Numbered from the stretch's first letter, positions 6,746-15,174 are shown. The stretch: DNA of 64,000 nucleotides from Cellulosimicrobium sp. Marseille-Q4280 (GCF_943181405.1 NZ_CALPBY010000001.1:1013649-1077648); one strand, 5' to 3'. Made by a program: numbers and translations. The notes: a model not told the origin generated them from the sequence alone.

Positions 6746-8674
6746 TCAGCCGGCGACCTCCGCGGCCTCGAGCCAGGCCGCCTCGAGCTCGTCCTTCTCG
6801 GCGGCGAGGACCCGCAGCTCGGCGTCGAGCCCGGCGACGGCGGCGTAGTCCGTCGCCTGCGCCGCGATCTTGTCGTGCAGCCGCGACTCCAGCTCGGCGA
6901 TCTTGCTCAGCCGGCGCTCGATCCGGTTGATCTCCTTCTTCGCCGCGCGCACGTCGGCGGCGCTCGGGGCCGTGGGACCGGCCGGTACGCCGTCGCCCGA
7001 GGGACCCGACGCTCCGCCCGACGCGCCGCCCGCCCCCGCGGGCGCAGCCGGCGCGCGCAGGGCCGAGCCGGTCTCGCCGCTCGCGATCGCGGCACGGCGC
7101 AGCTCGAGGTACTGCTCGACCCCGCCCGGCAGGTCACGGATCCTCCCGTCGCCGAGCAGCGCGACCTGCCGGTCGGCGACGCGCTCGAGCAGGTAGCGGT
7201 CGTGCGAGACGACGACCAGCGTGCCGGGCCAGCCGTCGAGCAGGTCCTCCAGCGCAGCGAGCGTGTCGGTGTCGAGGTCGTTCGTCGGCTCGTCGAGCAG
7301 GAGCACGTTCGGCTCGGCGACCAGGAGCCGCAGGAGCTGGAGCCGACGCCGCTCGCCACCGGAGAGGTCGCGCACGAGCGTCTGCGAGCGCTCACGCGTG
7401 AAGCCGAGCCGTTCGACGAGCTGGGACGCCGTGAGCTCCTTGCCGTCGACGACGACCGACCGCTTCTCGGACTCGATCACCTGGACCACGCGCAGCCCGG
7501 CGATGTCGTCGAGCTCCTCCACGTCCTGGGTCAGCTCCGCGACGGCCACCGTCTTGCCCCGCTTGACCCGGCCCGCGTCGGGCTCGCGCCGCCCGGCGAG
7601 GAGTGCGAGCAGCGTCGTCTTGCCCGCGCCGTTGACCCCCACGACCCCGTAGCGGTCGCCCGGGCCGAGACGCCACGTGACGTCGTCGAGCAGCACGCGC
7701 CGTCCCGTGTCAGGGTCGGGCGTCACCCCGGCGACCTGTGACCCTGACACGTTCGTGCCGGGGCGGGCCGGGACGCTGACCGTGACGTCCTCGAGGTCGA
7801 GCACGTCCTTCCCGAGCCGCTTCGTCGCGGTGCGCGTGAGCTCCATCGAGTCGCGCGGCGGCGGGACGTCGGCGATGAGCGCTGCTGCGGCGTCGAGCCG
7901 GAACTTGGGCTTGCTCGTGCGCGCGGGCGCCCCGCGGCGCAGCCACGCGAGCTCCTTGCGGAGCAGGTTGTCGCGCTTCTCCGCGGTGACGGCGGCAGTC
8001 CGCTGCCGCTCGGCGCGCGCGAGCACGTACGCGGCGTACCCGCCCTCGTAGCCCTCCACCTCGCCCGAGCCGTCGCCGCGCACCTCCCACATGCGCGAGC
8101 ACACGGCGTCCAGGAACCACCGGTCGTGCGTGACGACCACCAGCGCGCCCCGGGCACCCGGCCGCGCGAACCGGTCGCTCAGGTGCTCCGCGAGCCACGC
8201 CACGCCCTCGACGTCGAGGTGGTTGGTGGGCTCGTCCAGGAACAGGACGTCGTGGTCCGCGACGAGCAGGGCCGCGAGCGCGACGCGCCGCCGCTGCCCG
8301 CCGGACAGGGTGTCCGCGGGCTCGTCGAGGTCGAGGTCGGTGAGGAGGCCGTCGTGCACGCCGCGGACGGCCGCGTCCGACGCCCACGCGTGCGTCGCGG
8401 CGTCGCCGTGCACGAGGTCGCGGATGGTCGCCCCCGTGCCGACGTCGTCGCGCTGGTCGAGGAGACCGACCCGCAGGCCGCCCACCTGGGTGACGCGACC
8501 GCCGTCGGGCCGCTGCGTGCCCGCGAGCAGCCGCAGCAGGGTCGACTTCCCGGCCCCGTTGGGGCCGACGATGCCGACACGGTCGCCGTCGTCGAGGCCG
8601 AGCGAGACGTCGTCGAGGAGGGTGCGGGTGCCGACGGTCAGCGAGATGCCGTCGGCCCCGAGGAGATGAGCCAC
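6746..8674 (-). CDS. ABC-F family ATPase (Uup/EttA type)
   Basis: A 642-residue soluble protein with two ABC cassettes and no membrane helices, as in ABC-F proteins that act on ribosomes. Cassette 1 has GPNGAGKSTLLRLLAGTQ near residue 35, and cassette 2 has GVNGAGKTTLLALLAG near 350. Both have LSGG signatures and DEPTNHLDV/DEPTNDLD Walker B regions. A Uup-like coiled coil (KKEINRIERRLSKIAELE) ends the protein. GTG 8674 is preceded by TACGCT with 6 nt between, and no Shine-Dalgarno, so it is probably leaderless. Residues about 308-323, just before cassette 2, are encoded by a palindromic repeat (7707-7750) also found at 49.3 kb. Confidence 0.93.
   Translation of the reverse strand: MAHLLGADGISLTVGTRTLLDDVSLGLDDGDRVGIVGPNGAGKSTLLRLLAGTQRPDGGRVTQVGGLRVGLLDQRDDVGTGATIRDLVHGDAATHAWASDAAVRGVHDGLLTDLDLDEPADTLSGGQRRRVALAALLVADHDVLFLDEPTNHLDVEGVAWLAEHLSDRFARPGARGALVVVTHDRWFLDAVCSRMWEVRGDGSGEVEGYEGGYAAYVLARAERQRTAAVTAEKRDNLLRKELAWLRRGAPARTSKPKFRLDAAAALIADVPPPRDSMELTRTATKRLGKDVLDLEDVTVSVPARPGTNVSGSQVAGVTPDPDTGRRVLLDDVTWRLGPGDRYGVVGVNGAGKTTLLALLAGRREPDAGRVKRGKTVAVAELTQDVEELDDIAGLRVVQVIESEKRSVVVDGKELTASQLVERLGFTRERSQTLVRDLSGGERRRLQLLRLLVAEPNVLLLDEPTNDLDTDTLAALEDLLDGWPGTLVVVSHDRYLLERVADRQVALLGDGRIRDLPGGVEQYLELRRAAIASGETGSALRAPAAPAGAGGASGGASGPSGDGVPAGPTAPSAADVRAAKKEINRIERRLSKIAELESRLHDKIAAQATDYAAVAGLDAELRVLAAEKDELEAAWLEAAEVAG
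7707..7750. repeat. GTGTCAGGG palindromic repeat inside the ABC-F gene
   Basis: GTGTCAGGGTC (7707-7717) and GACCCTGACAC (7740-7750) are perfect 11-bp inverted arms around a GC-rich centre. The 44-bp unit matches, in inverse orientation, the two intergenic copies at 49249-49292 and 49311-49355. It is in frame and adds about 15 residues to the interdomain linker. Confidence 0.7.
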
Positions 8675-8767
8675 GCACCGAGCGTAGGCGCCGCCCGGTG
8701 GGTCCGGGAAAACCAGGGGCTGTCGAAGCGCTTCGAGATCGCGGGGATCCACGGCTCCGTGGGCCGG

Positions 8768-8779
8768 TAGGGTGCCCGC
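8768..8779 (+). promoter_or_regulatory. Leaderless -10 element
   Basis: TAGGGT (8768-8773) followed by 6 nt and then the ATG of the esterase gene. No Shine-Dalgarno is present. Confidence 0.55.
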
Positions 8780-9796
8780 ATGTCGCTCTTCGACCTGCCG
8801 CTCGCCGAGCTCGAGACCTACGCGCCGACCCTCGACGAGCCCGACGACCTCGACACCTTCTGGACCACGACGCTCGCGGCGTCGCGTGCGGCCGGGGGCG
8901 ACCTCGCCGAGACGGTGCACGTCGAGCGCGTCGAGACCGGGCTCGACCTCGTCACCGTCGACGACGTGACCTTCCCGGGGTTCGGCGGCCACCCGATCAA
9001 GGCCTGGCTGGTCCGGCCCGCGCGTCCGGACGGGCCGCTCCCGGCCGTCGTGGAGTTCATCGGGTACGGCGGCGGTCGAGGCCTCGCGCACGAGCACCTC
9101 GTGTGGGCCGCCGCCGGGTTCGCGCACCTCGTCGTCGACACGCGTGGCCAGGGCAGCCGGTGGGGCACGGGCGGCGGGACGCCGGACCCGGTCGGCTCAG
9201 GCCCTGCGACGCCGGGGTTCCTGACGCGCGGCATCGAGGACCCGCACGACCACTACTACCGGCGCGTCTTCACCGACGGCGTCCGCGCCGTCGACGCGCT
9301 CCGCTCGCTCCCGGGCATCGACCCGGCACGCGTCTCCGTGGCCGGCACGAGCCAGGGCGGCGGCATCTCGATCGCCGTCGCGGGGCTCTCCGAGGGGCTC
9401 GTCGCGGCGATGCCCGACGTCCCGTTCCTCTCCCACTTCCGCCGCGCCGTCGAGATCACCGACCGCGACCCGTACGGCGAGATCCGGCAGTACCTCGCCG
9501 TGCACCGCGACGCGGAGGACACCGTGTTCCGCACGCTGTCCTACCTGGACGTCGCGCTGCTCGCCCGCCGCGCGACGGCGCCCGCGCTGTTCTCCGTCGC
9601 GCTCATGGACGCGACGTGCCCGCCGTCGACCGTCTACGCCGCGTTCAACGGCTGGGGCGCGAAGGCCGTTGCGGCCGCCCAGGCCGGTCCGGTCGAGCGG
9701 CAGATCGACGTCTACCGGTACAACGACCACGAGGGCGGCCAGGGCTACCGGTTCGCGCAGCAGCGCGCCTGGCTGCGCACGCACGCCAGCACCTGA
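8780..9796 (+). CDS. Acetylxylan esterase / cephalosporin-C deacetylase (CE7, AXE1 family)
   Basis: A 338-residue alpha/beta hydrolase that removes acetyl groups from xylo-oligosaccharides. The length and N-terminus (DLPLAELETYAPTLDEPDDLDTFW) match CE7. The nucleophile is in GTSQGGGIS near residue 195. The oxyanion region DTRGQGSRWG and the late histidine in YRYNDHEGGQGY (near residue 316) are present, as are PSTVYAAFNGW and the preceding catalytic-acid region. There is no signal peptide, so it acts in the cytoplasm on imported short xylans, as CE7 enzymes do. It is a single gene, convergent with ispE. The start is supported by the leaderless TAGGGT-N6-ATG arrangement. Confidence 0.92.
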   Translation: MSLFDLPLAELETYAPTLDEPDDLDTFWTTTLAASRAAGGDLAETVHVERVETGLDLVTVDDVTFPGFGGHPIKAWLVRPARPDGPLPAVVEFIGYGGGRGLAHEHLVWAAAGFAHLVVDTRGQGSRWGTGGGTPDPVGSGPATPGFLTRGIEDPHDHYYRRVFTDGVRAVDALRSLPGIDPARVSVAGTSQGGGISIAVAGLSEGLVAAMPDVPFLSHFRRAVEITDRDPYGEIRQYLAVHRDAEDTVFRTLSYLDVALLARRATAPALFSVALMDATCPPSTVYAAFNGWGAKAVAAAQAGPVERQIDVYRYNDHEGGQGYRFAQQRAWLRTHAST

Positions 9797-9872
9797 CGAT
9801 CGGCCCGACGGCGGCGCCTCCTCTGCCCGACGGTCAGCCCGTCGCGGTGGTCCCCGCCCGGCCGCGCCGAGG

Positions 9873-10823
9873 TCAGTGCGCGACGACGCGCGCGCCGCCC
9901 GCGGGCGCCGTCGTGCACCACACGCTGTCGCACGCGTCGGCGGCGGTCCACGTCGCGCCGATCGCGAGCGCGTGCTGGCGGCTGCGGGCGAGCGCCGCGA
10001 CGGTCGGTCCCGACCCGGAGACGATCGCACCGAGCGCGCCCGCCTCGCGCGCGACGGCGAGCGTGCGCTCGAGCTCGGGGCGCAGCGCGAGCGCGGGGCC
10101 CTCGAGGTCGTTGCGCAGCGCCTGCCCGAGTCCCACCGGGTCCCCGGCCCGCAGCGCCTGCATGAGGGTGGTGTCGTCCGCGTGGTCGAGCCCGGCCGGC
10201 CCGCCGACCGTCTCGTCGAACGCGCGGTAGACCTCCGGCGTCGAGAGCCCGTCGGCCTGCACGGCGAACACCCAGTGGAACTCCCCGCGCGTCATCGCCG
10301 GGGTGAGCACGTCCCCGCGGCCGGTCCCGACGGCGGTGTGCCCCACGAGCCCGAACGCGACGTCGGCTCCGAGCCCCGACGCGAGCCGCATCAGCTCGGC
10401 CCGCGACAGCCCCGTCTCCCACAGCGCGTCGCACGCGACGAGCGTCGCGGCGGCGTCCGCGGACCCGCCCGCCATGCCGCCCGCGACCGGCACGCCCTTG
10501 ACGACCTGGAGGCGCACGTCGGGGTCGACCCCGGCGTGCTGCGCGAGCGCCTCGGCCGCCCGCCACGCGAGGTTGGACCCGTCGGTCGGCACGACGTCGG
10601 CCTGCAGGCCCTCGACGGACAGCGAGATCCCGGAGCCGCGCGGGGCCTCGTGCGCGACGACCTCCTCGCTCAGCCCGACCGCCTGGAAGATGGTCACGAG
10701 GGGGTGGTAGCCGTCGTCCTGCAGCGCGCCCACGCGCAGCGACAGGTTGACCTTCCCCGGCGCACGCACCCGGACACGGGGGGGCGGCGCGAGCGCGATG
10801 CTCGTCGGAGGCGGGGGGCTCAC
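9873..10823 (-). CDS. ispE: 4-diphosphocytidyl-2-C-methyl-D-erythritol kinase
   Basis: A 316-residue GHMP kinase of the MEP isoprenoid pathway; it phosphorylates CDP-methylerythritol. Visible motifs are [14 protein letters not shown] at the N-terminus, the ATP-binding loop [18 protein letters not shown] near residue 110, and [14 protein letters not shown] near residue 270. GTG 10823 overlaps the rsmA stop as GTGA, so translation is coupled. The pairing rsmA-ispE downstream of an rpf gene is the standard actinobacterial arrangement. A short proline-rich N-terminal tail precedes the conserved domain. Confidence 0.95.
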   Translation of the reverse strand: MSPPPPTSIALAPPPRVRVRAPGKVNLSLRVGALQDDGYHPLVTIFQAVGLSEEVVAHEAPRGSGISLSVEGLQADVVPTDGSNLAWRAAEALAQHAGVDPDVRLQVVKGVPVAGGMAGGSADAAATLVACDALWETGLSRAELMRLASGLGADVAFGLVGHTAVGTGRGDVLTPAMTRGEFHWVFAVQADGLSTPEVYRAFDETVGGPAGLDHADDTTLMQALRAGDPVGLGQALRNDLEGPALALRPELERTLAVAREAGALGAIVSGSGPTVAALARSRQHALAIGATWTAADACDSVWCTTAPAGGARVVAH

Positions 10824-11737
10824 GCGTCCACTGTGCCAGGTCGCCCGCCGGCCGCGCGCGGCGAGGTGCGACCGCCGGTCACCGTGGGCAGGTGCTCGGC
10901 GATGCGCGCGAACGCGACGACGTCGAGCGTCTCGCCGCGCGCCTGGGGGTCGACCCCGGCCGCCTCGAGCGCGGCCGCCGACGCCGCCGACGAGCCCGCG
11001 ATCCCCGCGAGCGCGGAGCGCAGCATCTTGCGCCGCTGGGCGAACGCGGCGTCGACGACCGCGAAGACCTGCTCGCGGGTCGCGGTCGTCGTGGGGGGCT
11101 CGCGCCGGTCGAGCGCGACGAGCGCGGAGTCGACGTTCGGCACGGGCCAGAAGACGGCGCGACCGACCGTCCCCGCCCGTCGCGCGGACGCGTACCACGC
11201 GGCCTTCACCGACGGCACGCCGTAGGTCCGGCTCCCGGGCGGCGCGGCGAGGCGGTCCGCGACCTCGGCCTGGACCATGACGAGCACGCGCTCGAGCGAG
11301 TCGAAGCGCTCGAGGAACGTCAGGAGCACGGGCACCGCGACGTTGTAGGGCAGGTTGGCGACGAGCGCCGTGGGCGCATCGCCCGGGAGCGACGTCACGT
11401 CGAGCGCGTCCGCGCCCACGACCTCCAGCCGGTCGCCGAGGTCCGGCACGTGCGCCGCGACGGTCGTCGGGAGCTGCCGCGCGAGCACGGGGTCGATCTC
11501 GACGGCGACGACGCTCGCACCCGCCTCGAGCAGGCCGAGCGTCAACGACCCGAGGCCCGGCCCGATCTCGACGACGCGCTCCCCCGCCCGCACGTCGGCC
11601 GCACGCACGATCTTGCGGACCGTGCCGCCGTCGTGCACGAAGTTCTGGCCGAGCGTCTTGGTGGGGCGCACGCCGAGGCGCCCTGCCAGGTCGCGGATCT
11701 CGGCCGGACCCAGCAGGGCGCCTCGGGTGTCGTTCAT
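10820..11737 (-). CDS. rsmA: 16S rRNA (adenine1518-N6/adenine1519-N6)-dimethyltransferase
   Basis: A 305-residue KsgA family enzyme that dimethylates two adenosines in helix 45 of 16S rRNA during 30S maturation. It has [18 protein letters not shown] at the N-terminus, the SAM motif [19 protein letters not shown] near residue 60, and the catalytic [12 protein letters not shown] motif near residue 130. ATG 11737 is chosen over a GTG seven codons upstream; TAGGCT lies 8 nt before it, so a leaderless or very short leader is possible. It is upstream of and coupled to ispE. The rpf gene upstream ends with its own terminator, so rsmA-ispE probably have a separate promoter. Confidence 0.96.
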   Translation of the reverse strand: MNDTRGALLGPAEIRDLAGRLGVRPTKTLGQNFVHDGGTVRKIVRAADVRAGERVVEIGPGLGSLTLGLLEAGASVVAVEIDPVLARQLPTTVAAHVPDLGDRLEVVGADALDVTSLPGDAPTALVANLPYNVAVPVLLTFLERFDSLERVLVMVQAEVADRLAAPPGSRTYGVPSVKAAWYASARRAGTVGRAVFWPVPNVDSALVALDRREPPTTTATREQVFAVVDAAFAQRRKMLRSALAGIAGSSAASAAALEAAGVDPQARGETLDVVAFARIAEHLPTVTGGRTSPRAAGGRPGTVDA

Positions 11738-11760
11738 GAGCAGAGAGCCTACCGACACGC

Positions 11761-11794
11761 CGGAGGGCGGGGCGCTCGCGCACCCCGCCCTCCG
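11761..11794 (-). terminator. Terminator of the RpfB-like gene
   Basis: CGGAGGGCGGGG (11761-11772) pairs perfectly with 11783-11794 around a 10-nt loop, just after the rpf stop and before rsmA. Confidence 0.7.
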
Positions 11795-11814
11795 ACGTCG
11801 TCCACCTCAGGCTG

Positions 11815-13230
11815 TCAGCGCAGCCCGAGCTTGCTCGAGCACGCGGGCCACTGGCCCCAGCCCGAACGGGCCTGGAGCGCCTGGGCGCGCTGCGTCTGCT
11901 CGGCGGCCGAGGCCTCCGACGGGAGACCGGAGCCGCCCATCGCCTGCCACGTCGGCAGCGAGAACTGGTAGAGGCCGTAGTAGCCGTTCCCGGTGTTCGT
12001 CGCGGGGTTCCCGCCGGACTCGCACTGGGCCAGCGCGGCCCACACGCCCTCGGGCGCGGAGCCCAGGTCGGCGGCGGGGGCCGGGGCGGCAGCGGGCGCG
12101 GACGCACCCGACGACGCGCTGGACGACGCACGCGGCGTCGGCGCGGGCTCCGGCTCGGGGGCCGGACGCTCCTTCGTGCCCTGCACGAGGATCTTCGCCA
12201 CCGGCGGGGTCGTGACGCCGTCGGAGACCAGCTCGCGCGACTCCTCGGCGCCGTCGACGGTCGTGACGCGGTGGACGGTCGTGTGCACGCCCTCCACGCC
12301 CTCCTGCTTGACGACCGGGTCGAGGTCCTCGTACCGGTTCGGGTCCTCCTCGGTGGTGGTCTCGAACGGCACACCCTTGGTGGTGGGCACCTCCTCGACC
12401 TTCACGCGCTGGACAACGAGGGAGACGGCGGCCTCGTCGGCAGCCTTCTCGTCGGCGGCCTTCTCGTCGGCGGCCTTCTCGTCGGCGGCCTTCTCGTCGG
12501 CGGCCTTCTTCTCGGCGGCCTTCTCGTCGGTCGTCGCCGTGACGGCGTCGGTCTGGGCGACGTGCACGCGGTCGAGCTCACCGAGGACGACGCCCTGCTG
12601 GTCGAGGATCGCGTCGATGCCGATGCTGCCGTCGGGCGCGACCTTGGTCTCGCCGTCGGCCACGACGGCCACGGGGCCGTCCGCGTCGAGGCGGATCGGC
12701 AGGGAGGCGCGCTCGCCGGAGCGGGACGCCACGAGGCGCACGTCGCTGCCGCGCGAGGCAAGGGTCGTCAGGGCCTCGTCCGCGTCGAGCGCGGTCAGCC
12801 AGACGGAAGACTGGGTGCCGTCCACCTGGACGGGGACCTCGCGCCCGTAGCGGACGACGACGTCGCTCCCGCCGCGCAGCGCGGCGTCGACGTCGGGGAC
12901 CACCTGGTCGCGCTCGCCGACGGCGACGCCCTGCTCCTCGAGCAGGCCGTCGACGGAGCCGGCGAAGGTCGTGACCGTGGTGATCTCGCCGTCGACGTCG
13001 AGCTCGACGGTCTTGTGCGCCGTGCCGTACGCGACGGCGCCGGTGGCGAGGAGGACGGTGGCGGTCGCGCCGGCCACGAGGGGCCAGCGGCGACGGCGGC
13101 GGGCCGTCGTGGCCGCGGGGCTCGTGGAGCCCTCGGCGGCGGAGGTGTCGGAGAGGTCGAGGGGCTGGGTGGTGTCGGCGCTCTCGGGCGCGCCGGCCGC
13201 GTCAGCGGTCCGGTGGAAGGGGTTGTTCAC
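11815..13230 (-). CDS. Resuscitation-promoting factor, RpfB-like (DUF348-G5-Rpf)
   Basis: A 471-residue surface muralytic enzyme. A single membrane anchor lies near residues 44-65 (WPLVAGATATVLLATGAVAYG). Three DUF348 ubiquitin-like modules follow to about residue 235, then a low-complexity segment of EKAAD repeats (about 236-265), a G5 domain, a proline-rich linker and a C-terminal Rpf lysozyme-like domain. In the latter, WAALAQCESGGNPATNTGNG carries the catalytic glutamate and GYYGLYQFSLPTWQAMGG is conserved. GTG 13230 starts the gene after a roughly 260-nt leader. It occupies the rpfB position of the metG-tatD-rpfB-rsmA-ispE cluster. Two paralogues with a different catalytic head lie at 15175 and 19724. 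Confidence 0.93.
   Translation of the reverse strand: MNNPFHRTADAAGAPESADTTQPLDLSDTSAAEGSTSPAATTARRRRRWPLVAGATATVLLATGAVAYGTAHKTVELDVDGEITTVTTFAGSVDGLLEEQGVAVGERDQVVPDVDAALRGGSDVVVRYGREVPVQVDGTQSSVWLTALDADEALTTLASRGSDVRLVASRSGERASLPIRLDADGPVAVVADGETKVAPDGSIGIDAILDQQGVVLGELDRVHVAQTDAVTATTDEKAAEKKAADEKAADEKAADEKAADEKAADEAAVSLVVQRVKVEEVPTTKGVPFETTTEEDPNRYEDLDPVVKQEGVEGVHTTVHRVTTVDGAEESRELVSDGVTTPPVAKILVQGTKERPAPEPEPAPTPRASSSASSGASAPAAAPAPAADLGSAPEGVWAALAQCESGGNPATNTGNGYYGLYQFSLPTWQAMGGSGLPSEASAAEQTQRAQALQARSGWGQWPACSSKLGLR
12436..12525. repeat. Six 15-bp tandem repeats within the rpf gene
   Basis: The unit GTCGGCGGCCTTCTC is repeated six times with one or two changes. It encodes the EKAAD repeat that links the DUF348 modules to G5. 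Copy number is likely to vary between strains. Confidence 0.85.
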
Positions 13231-13490
13231 TCGGGTCCAGTCGTCGTGGTTCCCGGGCACGGGAGCTCGACGGCGCGGGTGCACCCCTGCGGACCGCGGA
13301 CGCACGCAGGCGTGCGAACCACGGCGGACGCACCGTGGTGCGACCCGCAGGTCTCGAGCGGCCGATCCGGCTGCCGGCGCCTCCTCGACACCCCTTCCCC
13401 AGGGCCCGACGGCGGCGCACCGCCCGACCGTCCGCGTCCCGGCGACCCGACCCGGGAGGGGCGGACGACGGCACGGCTGACGCACGAGCG
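13231..13490 (-). promoter_or_regulatory. Long structured 5' leader of the RpfB-like gene
   Basis: About 260 untranslated nucleotides separate the promoter from GTG 13230; no ORF of note is present. The end nearest the gene (CCGTGCCCGGGAACC, then GACGACTGGACC) and a CCGGATCGGC block upstream also occur in the leader of the paralogue at 21049. In actinobacteria, rpf genes often carry a c-di-AMP (ydaO) riboswitch; this leader is a candidate, but I cannot fold it reliably by eye. Confidence 0.4.
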
Positions 13491-13497
13491 ACGATCG

Positions 13498-13526
13498 ACC
13501 GTAACCGATCTGTTATCGAACTCCAA
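13498..13526 (-). promoter_or_regulatory. rpf promoter with GTAAC-N6-GTTAT box
   Basis: On the minus strand, TTGGAG (13521-13526), a 17-nt spacer and TACGGT (13498-13503). On the plus strand the spacer reads as two 11-bp direct repeats, GTAACCGATCT and GTTATCGAACT. The same arrangement is found at 21268-21296. The 11-bp period fits an OmpR-type regulator such as MtrA. Confidence 0.6.
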
Positions 13527-13598
13527 GCAGTACCGCGTTAAGATGAGCGGTTCTGTCCGTTTATCACCGTGAATGTCGCCGCGCTCTCCACGCAGTCC

Positions 13599-14594
13599 TC
13601 ACGCGTGGACCCCACCACCCGACGTCCCCTCAGCCGCTCCTCGCCCCGCCGCCCGCACGGCCCGCTCCCCTACCCGGGCCAGCACGCCGCGGAGCTCCGG
13701 CGGTTCCAGCACGGTCAGCTCGACCTCGAGCGACAGCAGCATGCCCACCAGGTTCGCCATCGACGAGCCGCCGGTCTCGAGCACGCACGCGTCGGGGCCG
13801 TCGTCGGACAGCACCCCCGCGGCCGGCGTGAGCCGCTCCGCCATCACCGCCGCGGGAGCGTGCAGGCGCACGCGCGCCGTGTGCGGCCACGCCGTCGCCC
13901 CGACGCCGCGCAGGACGTGGGCGACGGCGTCGCCCCCCGGGACCTCGCGCGGCGCGAAGCGCGCACCGCCGGGCGTGCGCAGCCGGAGCCGGTCCACGCG
14001 GAACGTGCGCCAGTCGTCCCGGTCGGTGTCGAACGCGAGGAGGTACCAGCGCCGGCCGACGTGCACGAGGCGGTGCGGGTCGACGGCGCGCAGGCTCGTC
14101 GACCCGTCATGGCCGCGGTACTCGAGGCGCAGGCCGACCCGGTCGCGCACGGCCGTCGCGACGTCGGCGAGGACCTGCGGGTCGACCGCCGGCCCGCCGG
14201 CCGGGACGCTCACCACCGCGGCCCGCAGCGCGTCCGCGCGGGACCGCAGCCGCGCCGGGAGGACGGCGTCGAGCTTGACCAGCGCGCGCAGCGCCGCCTC
14301 CTCGCTCCCGGCCACCGTCCCGCCCGTCGCCGCGCGCAGCGAGAGCACGACGGCGGTCGCCTCCTCGTCGTCGAGCAGGAGCGGCGGCAGGGCCGAGCCG
14401 GCGCCGAGGCGGTACCCGCCCGCGACGCCCGGCGTCGAGCGGACCTCGTACCCGAGCAGGCGCAGCCGCTCGACGTCGTTGCGCACGGTGCGCGTCGTGA
14501 CGCCGAGCCGCTCCGCGAGCTCCGGACCGGTCCAGGTGGCGTGCGCCGGCAGCAGGGCGAGGAGACGCAGGAGGCGGACGGAGGTGTCGAGCAC
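13599..14594 (-). CDS. WYL-domain transcriptional regulator (HTH_11 type, YafY-like)
   Basis: A 331-residue regulator. An N-terminal winged helix (DTSVRLLRLLALLPAHATW, then LAERLGVTTRTVRNDVERLR) is followed by a WYL ligand-binding domain at about residues 140-215, with RLVHVGRRWYLLAFDTDRDD and FRVDRLR, and a C-terminal WCX-like region. GTG 14594 is chosen because the helix-turn-helix starts immediately after it and GAGACT lies 6 nt upstream; the longer frame runs into the divergent promoter. It is divergent from the VOC gene, with an inverted repeat between them, suggesting it regulates that gene. The gene interrupts the rpf cluster between two rpf paralogues. Confidence 0.88.
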   Translation of the reverse strand: MLDTSVRLLRLLALLPAHATWTGPELAERLGVTTRTVRNDVERLRLLGYEVRSTPGVAGGYRLGAGSALPPLLLDDEEATAVVLSLRAATGGTVAGSEEAALRALVKLDAVLPARLRSRADALRAAVVSVPAGGPAVDPQVLADVATAVRDRVGLRLEYRGHDGSTSLRAVDPHRLVHVGRRWYLLAFDTDRDDWRTFRVDRLRLRTPGGARFAPREVPGGDAVAHVLRGVGATAWPHTARVRLHAPAAVMAERLTPAAGVLSDDGPDACVLETGGSSMANLVGMLLSLEVELTVLEPPELRGVLARVGERAVRAAGRGAAEGTSGGGVHA

Positions 14595-14625
14595 CGTCCC
14601 AGTCTCCCGCGCCCGTGCCGAATGC

Positions 14626-14640
14626 GGAACCGCACGTTCC
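14626..14640. promoter_or_regulatory. Candidate WYL regulator operator
   Basis: GGAAC-N5-GTTCC inverted repeat, overlapped by TGCGG-AA-CCGCA, in the 172-bp region between the divergent WYL regulator and VOC genes. A -10-like TAGCGT (14652-14657) for the VOC gene lies just downstream. Confidence 0.5.
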
Positions 14641-14766
14641 TCGATCGGTCGTAGCGTCGTCCTCGACGGCCCCGACGAGGGCCTCGACGGTCCGATCCGG
14701 GCCCGACACGACGGGACGACGGGCACCCGCCCGACGACCGCCCAGCACATCGAGAGGACGACCACC

Positions 14767-15165
14767 ATGCTGCGAGGGATGGCGACGCTGAACCTGTGGG
14801 CCGACGACCTGGAGGCCGCCTCGGCCTGGTACACCACCGTGCTCGGGATCGAGCCCTACTACGTGGTCCCGGGCGGCTACGTGGAGTTCCGCGTCGGGGA
14901 CCGCGAGGACGAGCTGGGGATCATCGCGCGCTCGTACTCGCCGCGGCCCCAGCCCGAGTCACCGGGCGGCGTGGTCGTGAACTGGCACGTCGACGACGTC
15001 CGGGCGGCCTTCGCGCGGCTCCTCGAGCTCGGCGCGACCGAGTACGAGGGAGTCGTCGAGCGCGGCAACGGCGAGGGGTTCGTGACGGCGTCCGTCGTCG
15101 ACCCGTTCGGCAACGTCCTGGGCATCATGCAGAACCCGCACTACCTGGAGGTGCTCCGGCGGTGA
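14767..15165 (+). CDS. VOC family protein (glyoxalase/bleomycin-resistance fold)
   Basis: A 132-residue protein with the two beta-alpha-beta-beta-beta units of the vicinal oxygen chelate fold: ATLNLWADDLEAASAWYTTV at the N-terminus and VVDPFGNVLGIMQNPH at the C-terminus. The closing E/DPFGN..G motif is typical. Metal ligands cannot be assigned with certainty. Start ATG 14767 follows GAGAGGACGACC. It is divergent from the WYL regulator, and its stop is only 9 bp from the stop of the convergent rpf paralogue. The function could be detoxification or antibiotic binding; the sequence does not decide. Confidence 0.82.
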   Translation: MLRGMATLNLWADDLEAASAWYTTVLGIEPYYVVPGGYVEFRVGDREDELGIIARSYSPRPQPESPGGVVVNWHVDDVRAAFARLLELGATEYEGVVERGNGEGFVTASVVDPFGNVLGIMQNPHYLEVLRR

Positions 15166-15174
15166 TCGGGCCGG

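Noticed and set aside
12436-12525. CRISPR-like repeats
   Set aside because: Tandem 15-bp units inside a coding frame; they encode a regular protein linker.
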